Shown piece after piece: positions 31,849 to 42,168 of a DNA stretch of 64,000 nt. Source of the DNA: Acholoe squamosa (taxonomy: Eukaryota; Annelida; Polychaeta; Phyllodocida; Polynoidae); assembly GCA_949317995.1 (NCBI GenBank), contig OX439051.1, positions 43,341,250 through 43,405,249 on the forward strand. The letters run 5' to 3'. The notes beneath the pieces were generated by a model. The model ran no database searches, was not told the DNA's origin, and saw only the letters and a list, made by a program, of their open reading frames with translations. Made by a program: the position numbers and the translations under genes. Position 1 is the stretch's first letter. Each line of letters opens with the position of its first letter.

Positions 31849-33516
31849 AATTCTGCGAGTGGAGCTAAACAAAGCCGCTCGGCAGGAAGCTCCACCTTTG
31901 ACGGCGGATGGCCACAACAGTCACCTTTAGGGGGACCAAATGGCCCGTATGCCCAGTATGGATGGAATCAGTCCCAAACAGGAACGAATCCGTCCAATGG
32001 TAACACCCGGAACACGTCCGGAGGAACAACCGGACGAGCACCCGGAGGTTCCAGTACAGCTGGGGGGCAATCCGGATGTGATCAAGGATCCGGACCCTCA
32101 AGCGATCGTTCCAGGAGCAGACCCTCTGCCAGTGGGACTGGTTTCAATAATGGAAATCAGTCGTATGGAACAGGAGGAAACACTAATCCCAATAGTGGTT
32201 TCTTTAGCTTTGGTGGAAATACACAACCCACCAATGGTCCAGGGCCGGCTCCCCAAACCAGTGGATACACCTTTTCACAGGTGCCTCCATACGGAGCAGG
32301 GGGATCAGGAGGTGGAGGAGGACCACCATCCGGAGGCTTTGGAAGTACTTATGGTACGAATCCTCCAAGGAAAAAGAGACTCAGTCGCCGAGTATCTCTT
32401 TCTCCAGGGTTACAAGCGCTGCATGATTCTAATGCAGCGATTGCTAACTTAGGTGTTGATTGTTACAATCAAGGTCTGGACGATACGGAGATCATGGAAT
32501 GGAGTAAGGGTTTAACCCTTACTGGATCCACGAATCCGGCTCGTAGAGTAGCTAAGATACCTACCCCCTTTAATGCCAAGAACCCTTGGAAGGAGGAGTA
32601 TCAAGGCTGCGCGGATGTCTTTAACTGCAATGGATGGGGTAAAGCGGAAGCTCTGCCTTATTTAGTATGCTGGTTAAAGGAAGGCGACGGAAAAGGAGCC
32701 GTGGAACAATGGAGAGATTCTCAAATAACAGGACTCTCAGCCCATATGAAGTATGATGAACTCATAGAGATTGCTTCATATTTATATGGGAATATAGTTG
32801 GAGAAGACCCTTGGCTGACGTTCACTAAAAGAACACAGAAGCCCAAGGAGTCTGCCAAAGTGTTCGGCTTAGAATGTCAACGACTGTTGCATAAAGCCAG
32901 ACCTCAATGGAGACTAGATGATGAATGCTTCCTAGATGAGATGTTTAAACAATTCATTGAAGGATTGCGGAATCAAGAACACAGGACAGTAGCCTGTGAA
33001 GCTTGGAAGAATGATGCCTCTTTGACAGATTTGTTCCAGTCCCTAGATCATTATGATCGAAAGGCCCGTATCTTTGCCGGGAAGGTACCCCAACGGATGT
33101 CAGCAATGATAATCCCGGAGGGAATACCCGAAACCGATTCATCCGAATCAGGGGAACCTGACGAAGATGAAAACGTTGGGGCCATTGGCCAAGGGAACCC
33201 CCGGTACAACCGGAACTGGGGAAAGAAACCGGGTTACGTCAAGGAGAAAGTGATCACTTCTAAACCTCCTGTGACTCAACCCGATACCAAACCCACGACG
33301 GGTCCTTCTTTATCAGAGGACCTGGTTAACAATTTGGTAAAGAAGATTACTGAAAATCTTAGGAGGCCTAAGCCTGATAGGACTGTTGTGACATGCTTCC
33401 GATGTCAGGAAACTGGGCATTATGCTGCCGAGTGTGAGGCAGATAAGCCAGTTTATAGAAACACACGTTACCGGAGCAATCCGGGTAAGGAGGACTCAGT
33501 GAAGAAGGAAAACTGA
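31849..33516 (+). CDS. gag: Element B gag, left copy (N-terminal third missing)
   Basis: The same protein as residues about 358-913 of the right copy: G/N/S/P-rich linker, capsid-like region (LGVDCYNQG to KRTQKPKESAKVFGLE) and a CCHC zinc knuckle (CFRCQETGHYAAEC, about 33393-33434). The frame enters from the inverted junction at 31849, so it has no start codon of its own and no leader; GTG at 31846 belongs to the junction. It lacks the coiled coil and is not expected to be expressed from this orientation, as no LTR reads into it. Confidence 0.85.
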   Translation, partial: NSASGAKQSRSAGSSTFDGGWPQQSPLGGPNGPYAQYGWNQSQTGTNPSNGNTRNTSGGTTGRAPGGSSTAGGQSGCDQGSGPSSDRSRSRPSASGTGFNNGNQSYGTGGNTNPNSGFFSFGGNTQPTNGPGPAPQTSGYTFSQVPPYGAGGSGGGGGPPSGGFGSTYGTNPPRKKRLSRRVSLSPGLQALHDSNAAIANLGVDCYNQGLDDTEIMEWSKGLTLTGSTNPARRVAKIPTPFNAKNPWKEEYQGCADVFNCNGWGKAEALPYLVCWLKEGDGKGAVEQWRDSQITGLSAHMKYDELIEIASYLYGNIVGEDPWLTFTKRTQKPKESAKVFGLECQRLLHKARPQWRLDDECFLDEMFKQFIEGLRNQEHRTVACEAWKNDASLTDLFQSLDHYDRKARIFAGKVPQRMSAMIIPEGIPETDSSESGEPDEDENVGAIGQGNPRYNRNWGKKPGYVKEKVITSKPPVTQPDTKPTTGPSLSEDLVNNLVKKITENLRRPKPDRTVVTCFRCQETGHYAAECEADKPVYRNTRYRSNPGKEDSVKKEN

Positions 33517-33554
33517 GAGGGGGTGTCCACAATGGCAACCGGATTACCCCCAGA

Positions 33555-36500
33555 GTGAGTGATTGCCATGACTGCCAGCCTATCGCAGCTTGCGGTACTG
33601 GCAAGAATCCTCTAGCGATTTCGCCCAGCAGTGAAGCTAAGGAGCCTGATCAGTTCCTTACTCATGAGGCTGGGGAGACTGATAGTACACCAGGTGTCAA
33701 GAACCGGCAGAAGAACACAGAGGGGAAACCCGATATCAGTCCAGAGGGAGCGGCCAATGAGTTGGCCAGGGTGGGGTGTGCCCAGTTCCCCCCGGGTCAT
33801 CCTTGTCTCGAATTCTTAAAGGGATGTGGATTTGACCTCGGCGCTAAGACGGAACTTGCTAAGTATGCAAGTAGTCCTACCTACTTGAAAGGTAGGAGGT
33901 GGTACGCAGTTGTATCTGTGAGTGGTAGATCCGCTGAGTTTCTTGTCGATACGGGTGCTAGCCACTCCTGTATTGCTAAGAGATTCTACGATCTTTTGCC
34001 TACGAATCATGAAACTTTCACAACGGAAGGAAATGCTCGTACGGCCGACGGTAGCATGATACAAACGTTCGGTAGAACATGTATGAGGTTCAGTCTACAG
34101 GAAGATAAGGACTTCATCCTTACCCCTACTGTGGCGAACATCGCGGATGATGGTATACTCGGTCTGGATTTTGCTGCATTATATGGAGCAAGGTTAGATT
34201 CCCAGAGGGGAATATTGGAAGTGAGAGACCCGTACCATCTCGAAGTACAATGTGTACTTAGGCAAGTAAGCAGTGTAGCCAGTGTAGCCCAGACTGTTAA
34301 GATACCACCAGGCACAGCCTGTGATGTCTTATGTCGAGCGGACAGACAGTTTTCAGGAAAAACTGGAGTTGTAGAGCCAGACATGGCCATGTTGTCAAGT
34401 ATCGGATTGGAATCCGCTGATGTTCTAGTAGCTAACGCTGCTTGGACGGTGGTTCCTATATCCAATACCGGTAACAAGACTGTCTATGTACAGAAGGATA
34501 CGATCCTTGGATCGGTTGTCTTATCCGAATTGATAGAAGACTGTAAACATGTTTCGGCACCCGGAGCCCCTTCCTCACCCGAAAGGAGCCCGGAACTAGA
34601 CACTCTAGTAGCCGAAAGCCATGTAGAAAGTGATGAACAACGTGAAGCTCTAACTGACTTGTTGTACAAGTACCGTAAAGCTTTTGCAACACCGAGTGAA
34701 CAATTGGGGCGTACCGATAAAGTACTGCATACGATTGACACTGGTGAGAATGAACCTTTTAAGATTCCTTATAGAAGACTCCCACTAGCCAAAAAAAGGG
34801 TAGCTGAGGAGGAGATAGCTAAAATGCTTGAACAGGATGTAATAATTCCATCAACCAGTCCTTGGTCTAGCCCTGTCTGCATGGTGACCAAGAAAGATGG
34901 TAGCATCCGTTTCTGCATAGATTACCGGAAATTGAATGGTATGACCAAGAAGAATTCATATCCCTTACCACGGATCGATGAGACTATAGACTCCCTTGGA
35001 GGTAAGCAATGGTATTGCTCTCTAGACTTACAATCCGGGTACTGGCAAGTGGGTATGCATCCGAAAGATATGGAGAAGACGGCCTTTTCCAGTCATATTG
35101 GATTATTCCAGTATAATGTGATGCCGTTTGGATTGTGCAATGCACCGGCGACATTTGAAGCCATGATGGAAACTTTATTAAGTGACCTTTTATGGAAGAA
35201 ATGTCTCGTCTATCTAGACGATGTGATTGTCTTTGGAAAGACATACGAAGAATGCTTGGAAAATTTAGGTATGGTCCTGGAAAGGATCATAACTAATGGT
35301 TTGAAGCTGAAACCCAAGAAGTGCGATCTTTTCAAAAGATCTATTAATTACTTGGGGCGAATAATCTCGAATGAAGGGATTAAAGCCGATCCGGAGAAAC
35401 TGGATGCCGTGTCAAATTGGCAAGCACCCACGAATGCGAAAGAAGTTAGGTCCTTCCTCGGATTCTGTTCCTACTACCGGGACTTTATCCCAGGATATTC
35501 AAGGGTTGCCTTTCCTATCCAGAGTTTGTCCCACTGGACACCCGGGATCAGAAAGGAACGATTCCCTTGGGGACCCGAGCAAGACGAGGCCTTTATGAAA
35601 ATAAAGGATTTGTTTGCTATCACACCTGTGTTGAGATACCCCACGGAGAATGATCATTTCATTCTAGATACTGATGCTAGTAATGAAAGCATAGGAGCCG
35701 CCCTTTCTCAGGTCCAGGATGGGGTCGAAGTTCCTATAGCCTTCGCTAGTAACACGTTGAGTAAATCTCAAAGAAACTATTGTACCACTAAACGTGAGTT
35801 GTTGGCTGTGGTGGTCTATACGAAGAAGTTCAAGCACTTTTTGTGGGGGAGTGATTTCACTCTACGGACTGATCACTCTTCCCTCAGATGGTTATTGAAC
35901 TTCAAAGATGCAGAGGGGATGATAGGTCGCTGGTTAGCGCACCTATCCGAATTCGGTCTAAATCACAGCCAGATTGAACACCGAGCCGGGGCAAAGCATT
36001 TGAATGCAGATGCTTTGTCTAGAATCCCAGTGAGGAAATGTGCAAATGCTGAGTGCACTGATTGTGGAGCACACAATGCTGTGTTGGCAGGGGTTCGAGT
36101 TCCATTCGAAACCCATCCGGAACATGTCTTGAATTGGTCCTTGGAGACCATCAGGCAGTTCCAGAAGTCTGATGCAGTCACATCACGTTTGATTAAATTC
36201 CTTAATCAGGGTATCTGTCCCCCAAGACCCGTAGTGTCATTGGAGAACAGAGAGATGAGACGATTCTTAGCTCAATGGGCCGAGCTAAAAGTCCGGGATG
36301 GTATTCTGTTTCGATGGAAGAACCATTCTAATAGGAACAAAACCTTGCAAGTTGTCATACCTAGTGCTATGCGACGAGATATTATGTATTTCTGTCATGG
36401 ACATAGAACTAGTGGGCACTTTGGAAAGAAAAGGTCTCTAGAACGTCTGACCAGACGATACTATTGGCCCGGCATGAGTACAGATCTCACCCGATGGGTG

Positions 36501-37748
36501 GAGACCTGTCCCGAGTGCTGTAAGAACAAACCAGGACCCGGGTTAGGCAAGCTGCCATTATCCCAGGAACTGTTTGGTGTAAGGTTTGCTAGAATAGCTG
36601 TTGACATTATTAGTGGGATTCCCCCCACTCCTAGTGGCAACACGTGTATGATGGTCGTGTCTGATTATTATACCAAGTACACCCGAGTGTTCCCTTTACC
36701 GGATCATAAGGCTGTTACTTGTGCTATGGCCTTTGTAAAAGGGTGGGTGCTGCACCTAGGTGTCCCACTCATGTTACATAGTGACCAAGGCAGAGAATTT
36801 GAGTCTAGTCTGTGGCAGGAGATGTGTAATTGTCTGGCGATCTGCAAGACAAGAACTAATCCCTATAGACCACAGAGCGATGGACAAGTAGAGAGATTCA
36901 ATAGGACATTGATCCAAGTATTGAAGTCTCTGGTAAATGAGCAGATGGATGATTGGGATGAACAATGTGAATTCGTGGTACATGCCTATAATGGCACTGT
37001 GCATTCGAGCACAAACTGTTCTCCTAATCTCCTCGTTTTTGGAGAGGATTTGATTATGCCAGCCGATTTGGTGTTCGGCGTAATAAGAATGAATCCGGAA
37101 GCCCCTTGCCAGGTGATGTTTGTAGAATCCCTACGGGATAATTTCAAACAAGCCTATGAGAGGGTTAGAGACGAGTTGCAGAAAACTGCGCGTTGGCAGA
37201 AAGTTGGCTATGACACAGGTCTAAAAGCTAGATTTTTTAATCTAGGGGATAGAGTACTGCGTCTACACCAACCTCTAGCTAACCTGAAATTAGCCAGTAA
37301 TTGGGATGGACCTTTCACTATAACTCAGGTTATTAGTGATTGCACAGTGATTATTAAATCACAGCTTGGTAAATGTTACAAGTCAAATGTAGCGAGACTA
37401 CGCCCATGGAGGGGGAGGGATACCTCCACCGAAATGTACGGCGATGGTCTATTGGAAGTAATGGAACAGAGTCGTGTTAAGCAACTCGAAGTGGTACCGA
37501 CCCGAAAGCGAGGACCCGGGCGGCCACGGAAGGTTGCAGACCCGAAGAGGGTGGTGCCCCCTGTCGTAACATCCGGAAAGCAGGGGAAGATACAAAAAGT
37601 CTCGGCAGGCGCAGGTAAAAATAAGAGGAAAGGTCCTTCTAAGGCTAAGAAGACCTTGGAAAAGGCTCTTATGGATACCAGGTCAATAAAAGAGGCCTCA
37701 AAACCTCTTAGACGCAGTCCAAGGTTGCTACAGACTGCCGTAACCTAG
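33555..37748 (+). CDS. pol: Element B pol polyprotein, left copy
   Basis: 1,397 residues counted from GTG 33555; the frame is already open from 33489, overlapping the end of gag by 28 bases in the -1 relation. Domains in order: protease (FLVDTGASHS, about residue 130), reverse transcriptase (FCIDYRKLN, PFGLCNAPATFE, YLDD about 553), RNase H (ILDTDASNES about 706), integrase (zinc finger HGHRTSGHFG...CPECC about 948-990; catalytic D 1016, D 1076, E 1113) and a basic tail with an AT-hook (RKRGPGRPRK, about 1315). The order PR-RT-RH-IN is that of Ty3/gypsy. All catalytic residues are present, but this copy has lost its promoter and leader. Confidence 0.9.
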   Translation: MSDCHDCQPIAACGTGKNPLAISPSSEAKEPDQFLTHEAGETDSTPGVKNRQKNTEGKPDISPEGAANELARVGCAQFPPGHPCLEFLKGCGFDLGAKTELAKYASSPTYLKGRRWYAVVSVSGRSAEFLVDTGASHSCIAKRFYDLLPTNHETFTTEGNARTADGSMIQTFGRTCMRFSLQEDKDFILTPTVANIADDGILGLDFAALYGARLDSQRGILEVRDPYHLEVQCVLRQVSSVASVAQTVKIPPGTACDVLCRADRQFSGKTGVVEPDMAMLSSIGLESADVLVANAAWTVVPISNTGNKTVYVQKDTILGSVVLSELIEDCKHVSAPGAPSSPERSPELDTLVAESHVESDEQREALTDLLYKYRKAFATPSEQLGRTDKVLHTIDTGENEPFKIPYRRLPLAKKRVAEEEIAKMLEQDVIIPSTSPWSSPVCMVTKKDGSIRFCIDYRKLNGMTKKNSYPLPRIDETIDSLGGKQWYCSLDLQSGYWQVGMHPKDMEKTAFSSHIGLFQYNVMPFGLCNAPATFEAMMETLLSDLLWKKCLVYLDDVIVFGKTYEECLENLGMVLERIITNGLKLKPKKCDLFKRSINYLGRIISNEGIKADPEKLDAVSNWQAPTNAKEVRSFLGFCSYYRDFIPGYSRVAFPIQSLSHWTPGIRKERFPWGPEQDEAFMKIKDLFAITPVLRYPTENDHFILDTDASNESIGAALSQVQDGVEVPIAFASNTLSKSQRNYCTTKRELLAVVVYTKKFKHFLWGSDFTLRTDHSSLRWLLNFKDAEGMIGRWLAHLSEFGLNHSQIEHRAGAKHLNADALSRIPVRKCANAECTDCGAHNAVLAGVRVPFETHPEHVLNWSLETIRQFQKSDAVTSRLIKFLNQGICPPRPVVSLENREMRRFLAQWAELKVRDGILFRWKNHSNRNKTLQVVIPSAMRRDIMYFCHGHRTSGHFGKKRSLERLTRRYYWPGMSTDLTRWVETCPECCKNKPGPGLGKLPLSQELFGVRFARIAVDIISGIPPTPSGNTCMMVVSDYYTKYTRVFPLPDHKAVTCAMAFVKGWVLHLGVPLMLHSDQGREFESSLWQEMCNCLAICKTRTNPYRPQSDGQVERFNRTLIQVLKSLVNEQMDDWDEQCEFVVHAYNGTVHSSTNCSPNLLVFGEDLIMPADLVFGVIRMNPEAPCQVMFVESLRDNFKQAYERVRDELQKTARWQKVGYDTGLKARFFNLGDRVLRLHQPLANLKLASNWDGPFTITQVISDCTVIIKSQLGKCYKSNVARLRPWRGRDTSTEMYGDGLLEVMEQSRVKQLEVVPTRKRGPGRPRKVADPKRVVPPVVTSGKQGKIQKVSAGAGKNKRKGPSKAKKTLEKALMDTRSIKEASKPLRRSPRLLQTAVT

Positions 37749-38302
37749 CCTGTTAACACAACGAGTGTGTTGTCCTGTACTGTGTACTGTTATATGTTGT
37801 AACCTAGTTCAATGTATATTTGAGCCGGTCAAGAGTCTCTGGAAAAGGTCCTATGACAATGAACCCATGGTTTTGGACGGATAATCCGGTGGATATGCTT
37901 ATGCTATCCATAAACTCCAGAATACCTAGTGAATTGTCATAGACGAACCCTGAGTACGGACGGACGACCGATCGGGTATTGTATTGTTTTTATGTAAGGG
38001 CGCGTGACCTAATTAAGGGCACGCGGGAAAGTTGTTGACCCATTTTCGAATGGTCACGTGAGGCGCCGGTTTGATCATGCGCAGCGATTCAAGTTCGAGT
38101 ATCCCGCCATATTGTCTTATTCCTGCGAAGGAAGAAGACGTGGCCGAGGGTGGTCTTACTCTTGTTGGAGTCTGATAGCCCGTGACAGCCATATTCCGAG
38201 GTGTGCCCTCGTTAAAAGGCACCCGCCTTTCACTGGGTAAGCAGTACTCACTGCTTATCCGGTGGATTGGGATATTTTATCCCCGAACAGCCACTTCTGT
38301 CG
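37749..38302 (+). other. Pol-ORF3 spacer with hairpin and candidate splice acceptor, left copy
   Basis: 554 bp without a credible gene. Contains AACACAACGAGTGTGTTG just after pol (also after pol in element A), a hairpin at 37891-37909 framed by GGACGGATAAT and TAAACTCCA, a GC-rich stretch with CACGTG (38055), and an acceptor-like GATATTTTATCCCCGAACAG ending at 38290, 12 bases before the ORF3 ATG. Confidence 0.55.
37891..37909 (+). other. Hairpin between pol and ORF3, left copy of element B
   Basis: GGATATGCTTATGCTATCC forms a bulged stem. Compared with element A (27027-27045) one pair is changed from A-T to T-A while pairing is kept. Confidence 0.55.
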
Positions 38303-41300
38303 ATGGCAGAAGAGGCCGTCCGTCTTGGCGGCGGTGCCGGTGCCAGCACCCCGCCAGAGTATGGAAGTGGTTCTCCCAAGAGTCCCACTTATACATACGA
38401 CGATCAGCAATACGATGCTGATTGTGATCAAATGGATCAACAAATGAATGTTGATCAGTACTTCTCTGGAGTAGACGATAGCGACGTAGAATCGTTCTAC
38501 GACGCATCCGACAACTCCAGACAAGTTAGTCCTGAACGCCGAGGCGTTCAACAACAAATTGATGTAGGTGAGCCTTATGTAGCCCCTCCATCCGAAGGTT
38601 TGAGTGGAGAACCGGCAGGAGCCCAGTCTCTTGACAGGGCTCTGATGCCACCTCCCCCTCAACTGCCGCCCCGTCTTGGTGGGAGTACCTCATTCGGTGC
38701 TTTGGGACCTGCTTCTCCGGTTGACAGGCCAATGCACCTAGAGCTGCCCTTCCCAGACAGTCCCGAATGGCATGATGTAGCCGGTCCATATGACGGACGG
38801 ATGTTAGCAATTTCCGAGGAAATGCTGATACCCACCTGTTATGGGACGCCCAGAGAGGTTGACGAGCGTGTTGTCAACGCAATCTGGGAATGTGCTCATC
38901 CGCAGTGGGCTAATACCTTTCCGGAGTCCTGGTTGATGGATTACCATCAGATGGCCAAAGGATTGGTAGTCCACTTATGGTTTCGTAAAGCCGTCTGGGA
39001 CGCAGAAATGGCTTTCCGAAGGAATACCTCTTATAGGCCTTCCTATGTGTCTGACAAAACGGGTTACACCGGTGTCAAGGCAGATGAGGTCTCTAGATAC
39101 ATAGACAGAGACCAGATCCTACTGTTAAGCACAGCGGATGAGTATGAAGCAGCAGGTAACGCTGTTGTGGATTACTGTCCAGGGGTCCCTATTACGTCTC
39201 AAACCATTGAGGCAGAAGAGGCCCGTATTGGTGTGTCTCCACTAGACAGACTCGGGGTAATACAAGACCTCGTAGTACGTCTATTGGAGAGACAGTATGC
39301 ACTGGCGCATCCGGAGTTAGTACCCGGACCAGCACCCGTGCAAGTAACAGCCAAGATGGCCGATCGGATGGACCGTCTCATGTCTCCTGCTGAAGCTCCC
39401 ACCTTGGGAGGCGCAGCAGTAGTACCTGAGAAGGCCCTACCTGATGCAGATGTTTCCCTTAAAACTGCTCAGTCTACCCCTACGAAGACTGAGCAAGTAA
39501 AGGAGAAAGCAGCTGGTGGAAAGGGTAAAACAACCCCCACCAAAGGTAAGGGTAAAGGGAAGCGGTCAGGAACCGAACCCTCTACCAGCACGAGTGTGGA
39601 CGACAGTACCCGAACCCGTCGGGTGTCTCCACGCTCGGCCAATAAGAAGGGCGCTAAGGCTTCGGATGTCTCCGGCAATGAGACGGACGCATCCGAGCCT
39701 GGCACTTCTACTAACGGCAGATCCCGCAGGAGGAATAAGAAGAAGGTTGACCAACGCAAACCTGAACCTATCGAGGTAGACGTTCAAGCTGATAATACAG
39801 AAGCTGAACCGGCTGTCCCAACCGTAAAAGTTGAGCTCGGTGTGCCAATCGTCAAGCTACACGACGTAATGGCCGATTTGAGTGGAGACGCTCAAGATGC
39901 TGCAGCCCAGGTCCTCGCGGGTCAACAACCCGTTGTGCAACCTGTGGATGTACCATCCGACCCGGAGGGAGAGGAGCCGGTTGACCCAGTTGTGGATGTC
40001 ACTCCGACTGACGAGCAAGAGGCTGCTATCTGGGCTAACGCCAATAGCAACTTTGCCGACTTCATTCCTCTACACAGGGGACACCTGAAGGGGAGTAAAT
40101 CCGTATGGAGACTGCCCCCTCGGATCACCTGTGAGAGGCAGGAAGATATGGAGGAGTGGCTTCGCAAGAAGCTCTCTGATAGAAAGCCGGCCAATATGTA
40201 CTGGATCTATTGGGAATTCGTTAAGAATTCGCCCAATGGTCTGTACAATTATGACCAGAAGGGCAAGCTCAAGTTTGCTCTAGATGAGTACTACGGGGAG
40301 GATCGTAAGGATTGTCCCTTCCAACGTTGTACTCAAAGTGAGGGTGAGGTTGAATTCTTCATCGAGAAAGACGCGTTCCTTCGTCATCTCGTGGAGGTTC
40401 ATATGCACCAGAGGCCGGAATATGTCTGCGACCGAGAGGTTGGCAAGAAATGTGCTAAATGCACAGGATGTGTCACCCCCCGACGCGGAGACATGGTCCG
40501 GCACTATGTGACTTCGCATGGAGAGGGCCTGGAGGCAGCCATAGATCGGGTGATGAAAATTCACTCCGAACTCTATGGCAACCTTAGGGGCCTCAATGCA
40601 GAGAAGTTGGCTTCCCTCACACCGAGTACGAAGCAGTTTGCGCCTACGGTTCCTGGTACTAACCAGAAACTAAAGGCTCGGTTTGCCCAGACTCCCGGGT
40701 CCGGCAAACTAGAGTACGCTCAGGAGGAGTACGATCTGTTAAACGAATGGAGAAGCAACAAGGCCCGCCGTCGTGGTGGGGCTTATGTAACTCCATCCGG
40801 AGAACAGGTCCGAAGCCGCAGGGATTACCGCCAGGGACCCTCTGCAGCAGATAGGAAGAGACAGGCGTCTGAATCTCCAAGCCGAGCCAGGTCACCACTG
40901 GAGGCGCTGGAGAGGCAGACAAATGGGGGAAGGAAGAAGCCACATCTTCCATCTCCTACTGGAACTCCTTCCCATTATGGGCGAGCACCAACTCCACGAG
41001 GTGCACAGAACCCGACATTCTTTGGTGTCAGTGGACCGAGTGGCCAGTCCGCCCGGAAACACGCGCCTTTGAATGTCAAAGACCCGAAGCAGTACCCTGC
41101 TATGGGCCCACCCGGACCAGAGATGCAAATCTTTGATCAGTACGGGAGGGTCAAGCAGGAACTGCCGACAGTAGGAGGTCAAGCTCCCCGACCTACAATG
41201 AGTGCTGTGGTGAGACAACGTCCACCCGCACCATTGTTGACGGCCAAAGACCTTAGAAGGGAATTGTCACGGTTGCCCCTGGTTCAGGGATTACCAACTC

Positions 41301-41980
41301 AAGGCCCTTCTTCGACCACTGCTAGTGCGGTTACTACTGCGGTTGCTTCTTCGCACACGCAGGTAGCTGTCACTGCGAGTGGGTCTGGAGCACAGCCGAA
41401 GCCTCAGGGTCAGGTACCCCCACCTGGTGCTGTGGTTCATCGGCCTAAGCTGATCCAGACAGTGGAGACCTTCTTCAAGAAGGAGGACAAATTGTCTTGC
41501 AATATCCAGAGCAAACAATTTGAGACGCTACAGCACCATCTGGAAAACCTCCACCTGGACATGTATCGTCGGACCGTGTCGAGCACTCTCCAGTGTATTG
41601 ACGCGATCCAGAAGTCAGAGATCAACCGAATCTCGACTCAGATCAAAGCGGATGTTGCCAAAGATAAGCAGGAAGCTGCTAATCTGCGGCAGGAGGCCCT
41701 ATCCGAGAAGGAAACAGCTTCTCAGATGCTCGACCTAGAACGAGCAACGAACATGAAGAACCAGCAAAAGTTCTTCAAGGTCTTCGGAGTTATCATGGAT
41801 AACTGGGACGGTACACCTGAGCATGCTTTGAAGCTGTTCGAAGCACGCCAAAAGGTGAAACTTACACCTGCTGTCCCCGCATTGGCACCTACGGATGGAA
41901 CTGGTATGAACCCCCCTGTTCAGCCACTGGCTCAACAACCGGGTCCAAACCAGCCACCCGAGGAGAACATGGAACAGTAA
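38303..41980 (+). CDS. Element B ORF3: zinc-finger and coiled-coil protein, left copy
   Basis: 1,225 residues from ATG 38303, chosen because element A ORF3 starts at the same place (MAEE) and the acceptor-like AG lies between this ATG and the in-frame ATG 36 bases upstream. Visible parts: acidic, low-complexity N-terminus; helical region about 160-310; basic K/G/R tracts about 400-455 and 470-490 (NLS-like, RSRRRNKKK); a conserved domain with two C2H2-type fingers (CPFQRC...HLVEVH about 671-699; CAKCTGC...HYVTSH about 718-740); P/G-rich region; coiled coil about 1073-1165. No signal peptide or membrane segment, so it is not an envelope protein. Function unknown; family not recognised. Confidence 0.8.
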   Translation: MAEEAVRLGGGAGASTPPEYGSGSPKSPTYTYDDQQYDADCDQMDQQMNVDQYFSGVDDSDVESFYDASDNSRQVSPERRGVQQQIDVGEPYVAPPSEGLSGEPAGAQSLDRALMPPPPQLPPRLGGSTSFGALGPASPVDRPMHLELPFPDSPEWHDVAGPYDGRMLAISEEMLIPTCYGTPREVDERVVNAIWECAHPQWANTFPESWLMDYHQMAKGLVVHLWFRKAVWDAEMAFRRNTSYRPSYVSDKTGYTGVKADEVSRYIDRDQILLLSTADEYEAAGNAVVDYCPGVPITSQTIEAEEARIGVSPLDRLGVIQDLVVRLLERQYALAHPELVPGPAPVQVTAKMADRMDRLMSPAEAPTLGGAAVVPEKALPDADVSLKTAQSTPTKTEQVKEKAAGGKGKTTPTKGKGKGKRSGTEPSTSTSVDDSTRTRRVSPRSANKKGAKASDVSGNETDASEPGTSTNGRSRRRNKKKVDQRKPEPIEVDVQADNTEAEPAVPTVKVELGVPIVKLHDVMADLSGDAQDAAAQVLAGQQPVVQPVDVPSDPEGEEPVDPVVDVTPTDEQEAAIWANANSNFADFIPLHRGHLKGSKSVWRLPPRITCERQEDMEEWLRKKLSDRKPANMYWIYWEFVKNSPNGLYNYDQKGKLKFALDEYYGEDRKDCPFQRCTQSEGEVEFFIEKDAFLRHLVEVHMHQRPEYVCDREVGKKCAKCTGCVTPRRGDMVRHYVTSHGEGLEAAIDRVMKIHSELYGNLRGLNAEKLASLTPSTKQFAPTVPGTNQKLKARFAQTPGSGKLEYAQEEYDLLNEWRSNKARRRGGAYVTPSGEQVRSRRDYRQGPSAADRKRQASESPSRARSPLEALERQTNGGRKKPHLPSPTGTPSHYGRAPTPRGAQNPTFFGVSGPSGQSARKHAPLNVKDPKQYPAMGPPGPEMQIFDQYGRVKQELPTVGGQAPRPTMSAVVRQRPPAPLLTAKDLRRELSRLPLVQGLPTQGPSSTTASAVTTAVASSHTQVAVTASGSGAQPKPQGQVPPPGAVVHRPKLIQTVETFFKKEDKLSCNIQSKQFETLQHHLENLHLDMYRRTVSSTLQCIDAIQKSEINRISTQIKADVAKDKQEAANLRQEALSEKETASQMLDLERATNMKNQQKFFKVFGVIMDNWDGTPEHALKLFEARQKVKLTPAVPALAPTDGTGMNPPVQPLAQQPGPNQPPEENMEQ

Positions 41981-42168
41981 AAAACTGTTGCATGAAGATC
42001 GGACATAATTGTGTGTCCCGGGGTTCTATTACCCATGCATTGTTGGATAAGAAACCATTTTTTTATCCAACCCGTATTGATTCGGGTACCAAACTGTACC
42101 CTAATCCGGAAACTGAAAACAGAAGGAGAAAACAAACAAGTCACTCTGGAGGAGGAGTACTATACCAG

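Larger units (their letters stand above)
31849..42160. repeat. Left arm of a 10,312-bp inverted repeat
   Basis: Exact mirror of 43716-54027: every position x corresponds to 85876-x at both ends, so the arms have no net indel. Visible differences are only a few substitutions, including three residues in ORF3. Confidence 0.9.

Noticed and set aside
33612-36643. Many open frames opposite to pol (also opposite to gag and ORF3 in both arms)
   Set aside because: Shadow frames of long coding regions; they recur only because the arms are identical and show no motifs of their own.
38267-38302. Upstream in-frame ATG of ORF3 (12 extra residues)
   Set aside because: Element A conserves only the later MAEE start, and the candidate splice acceptor lies between the two ATGs.
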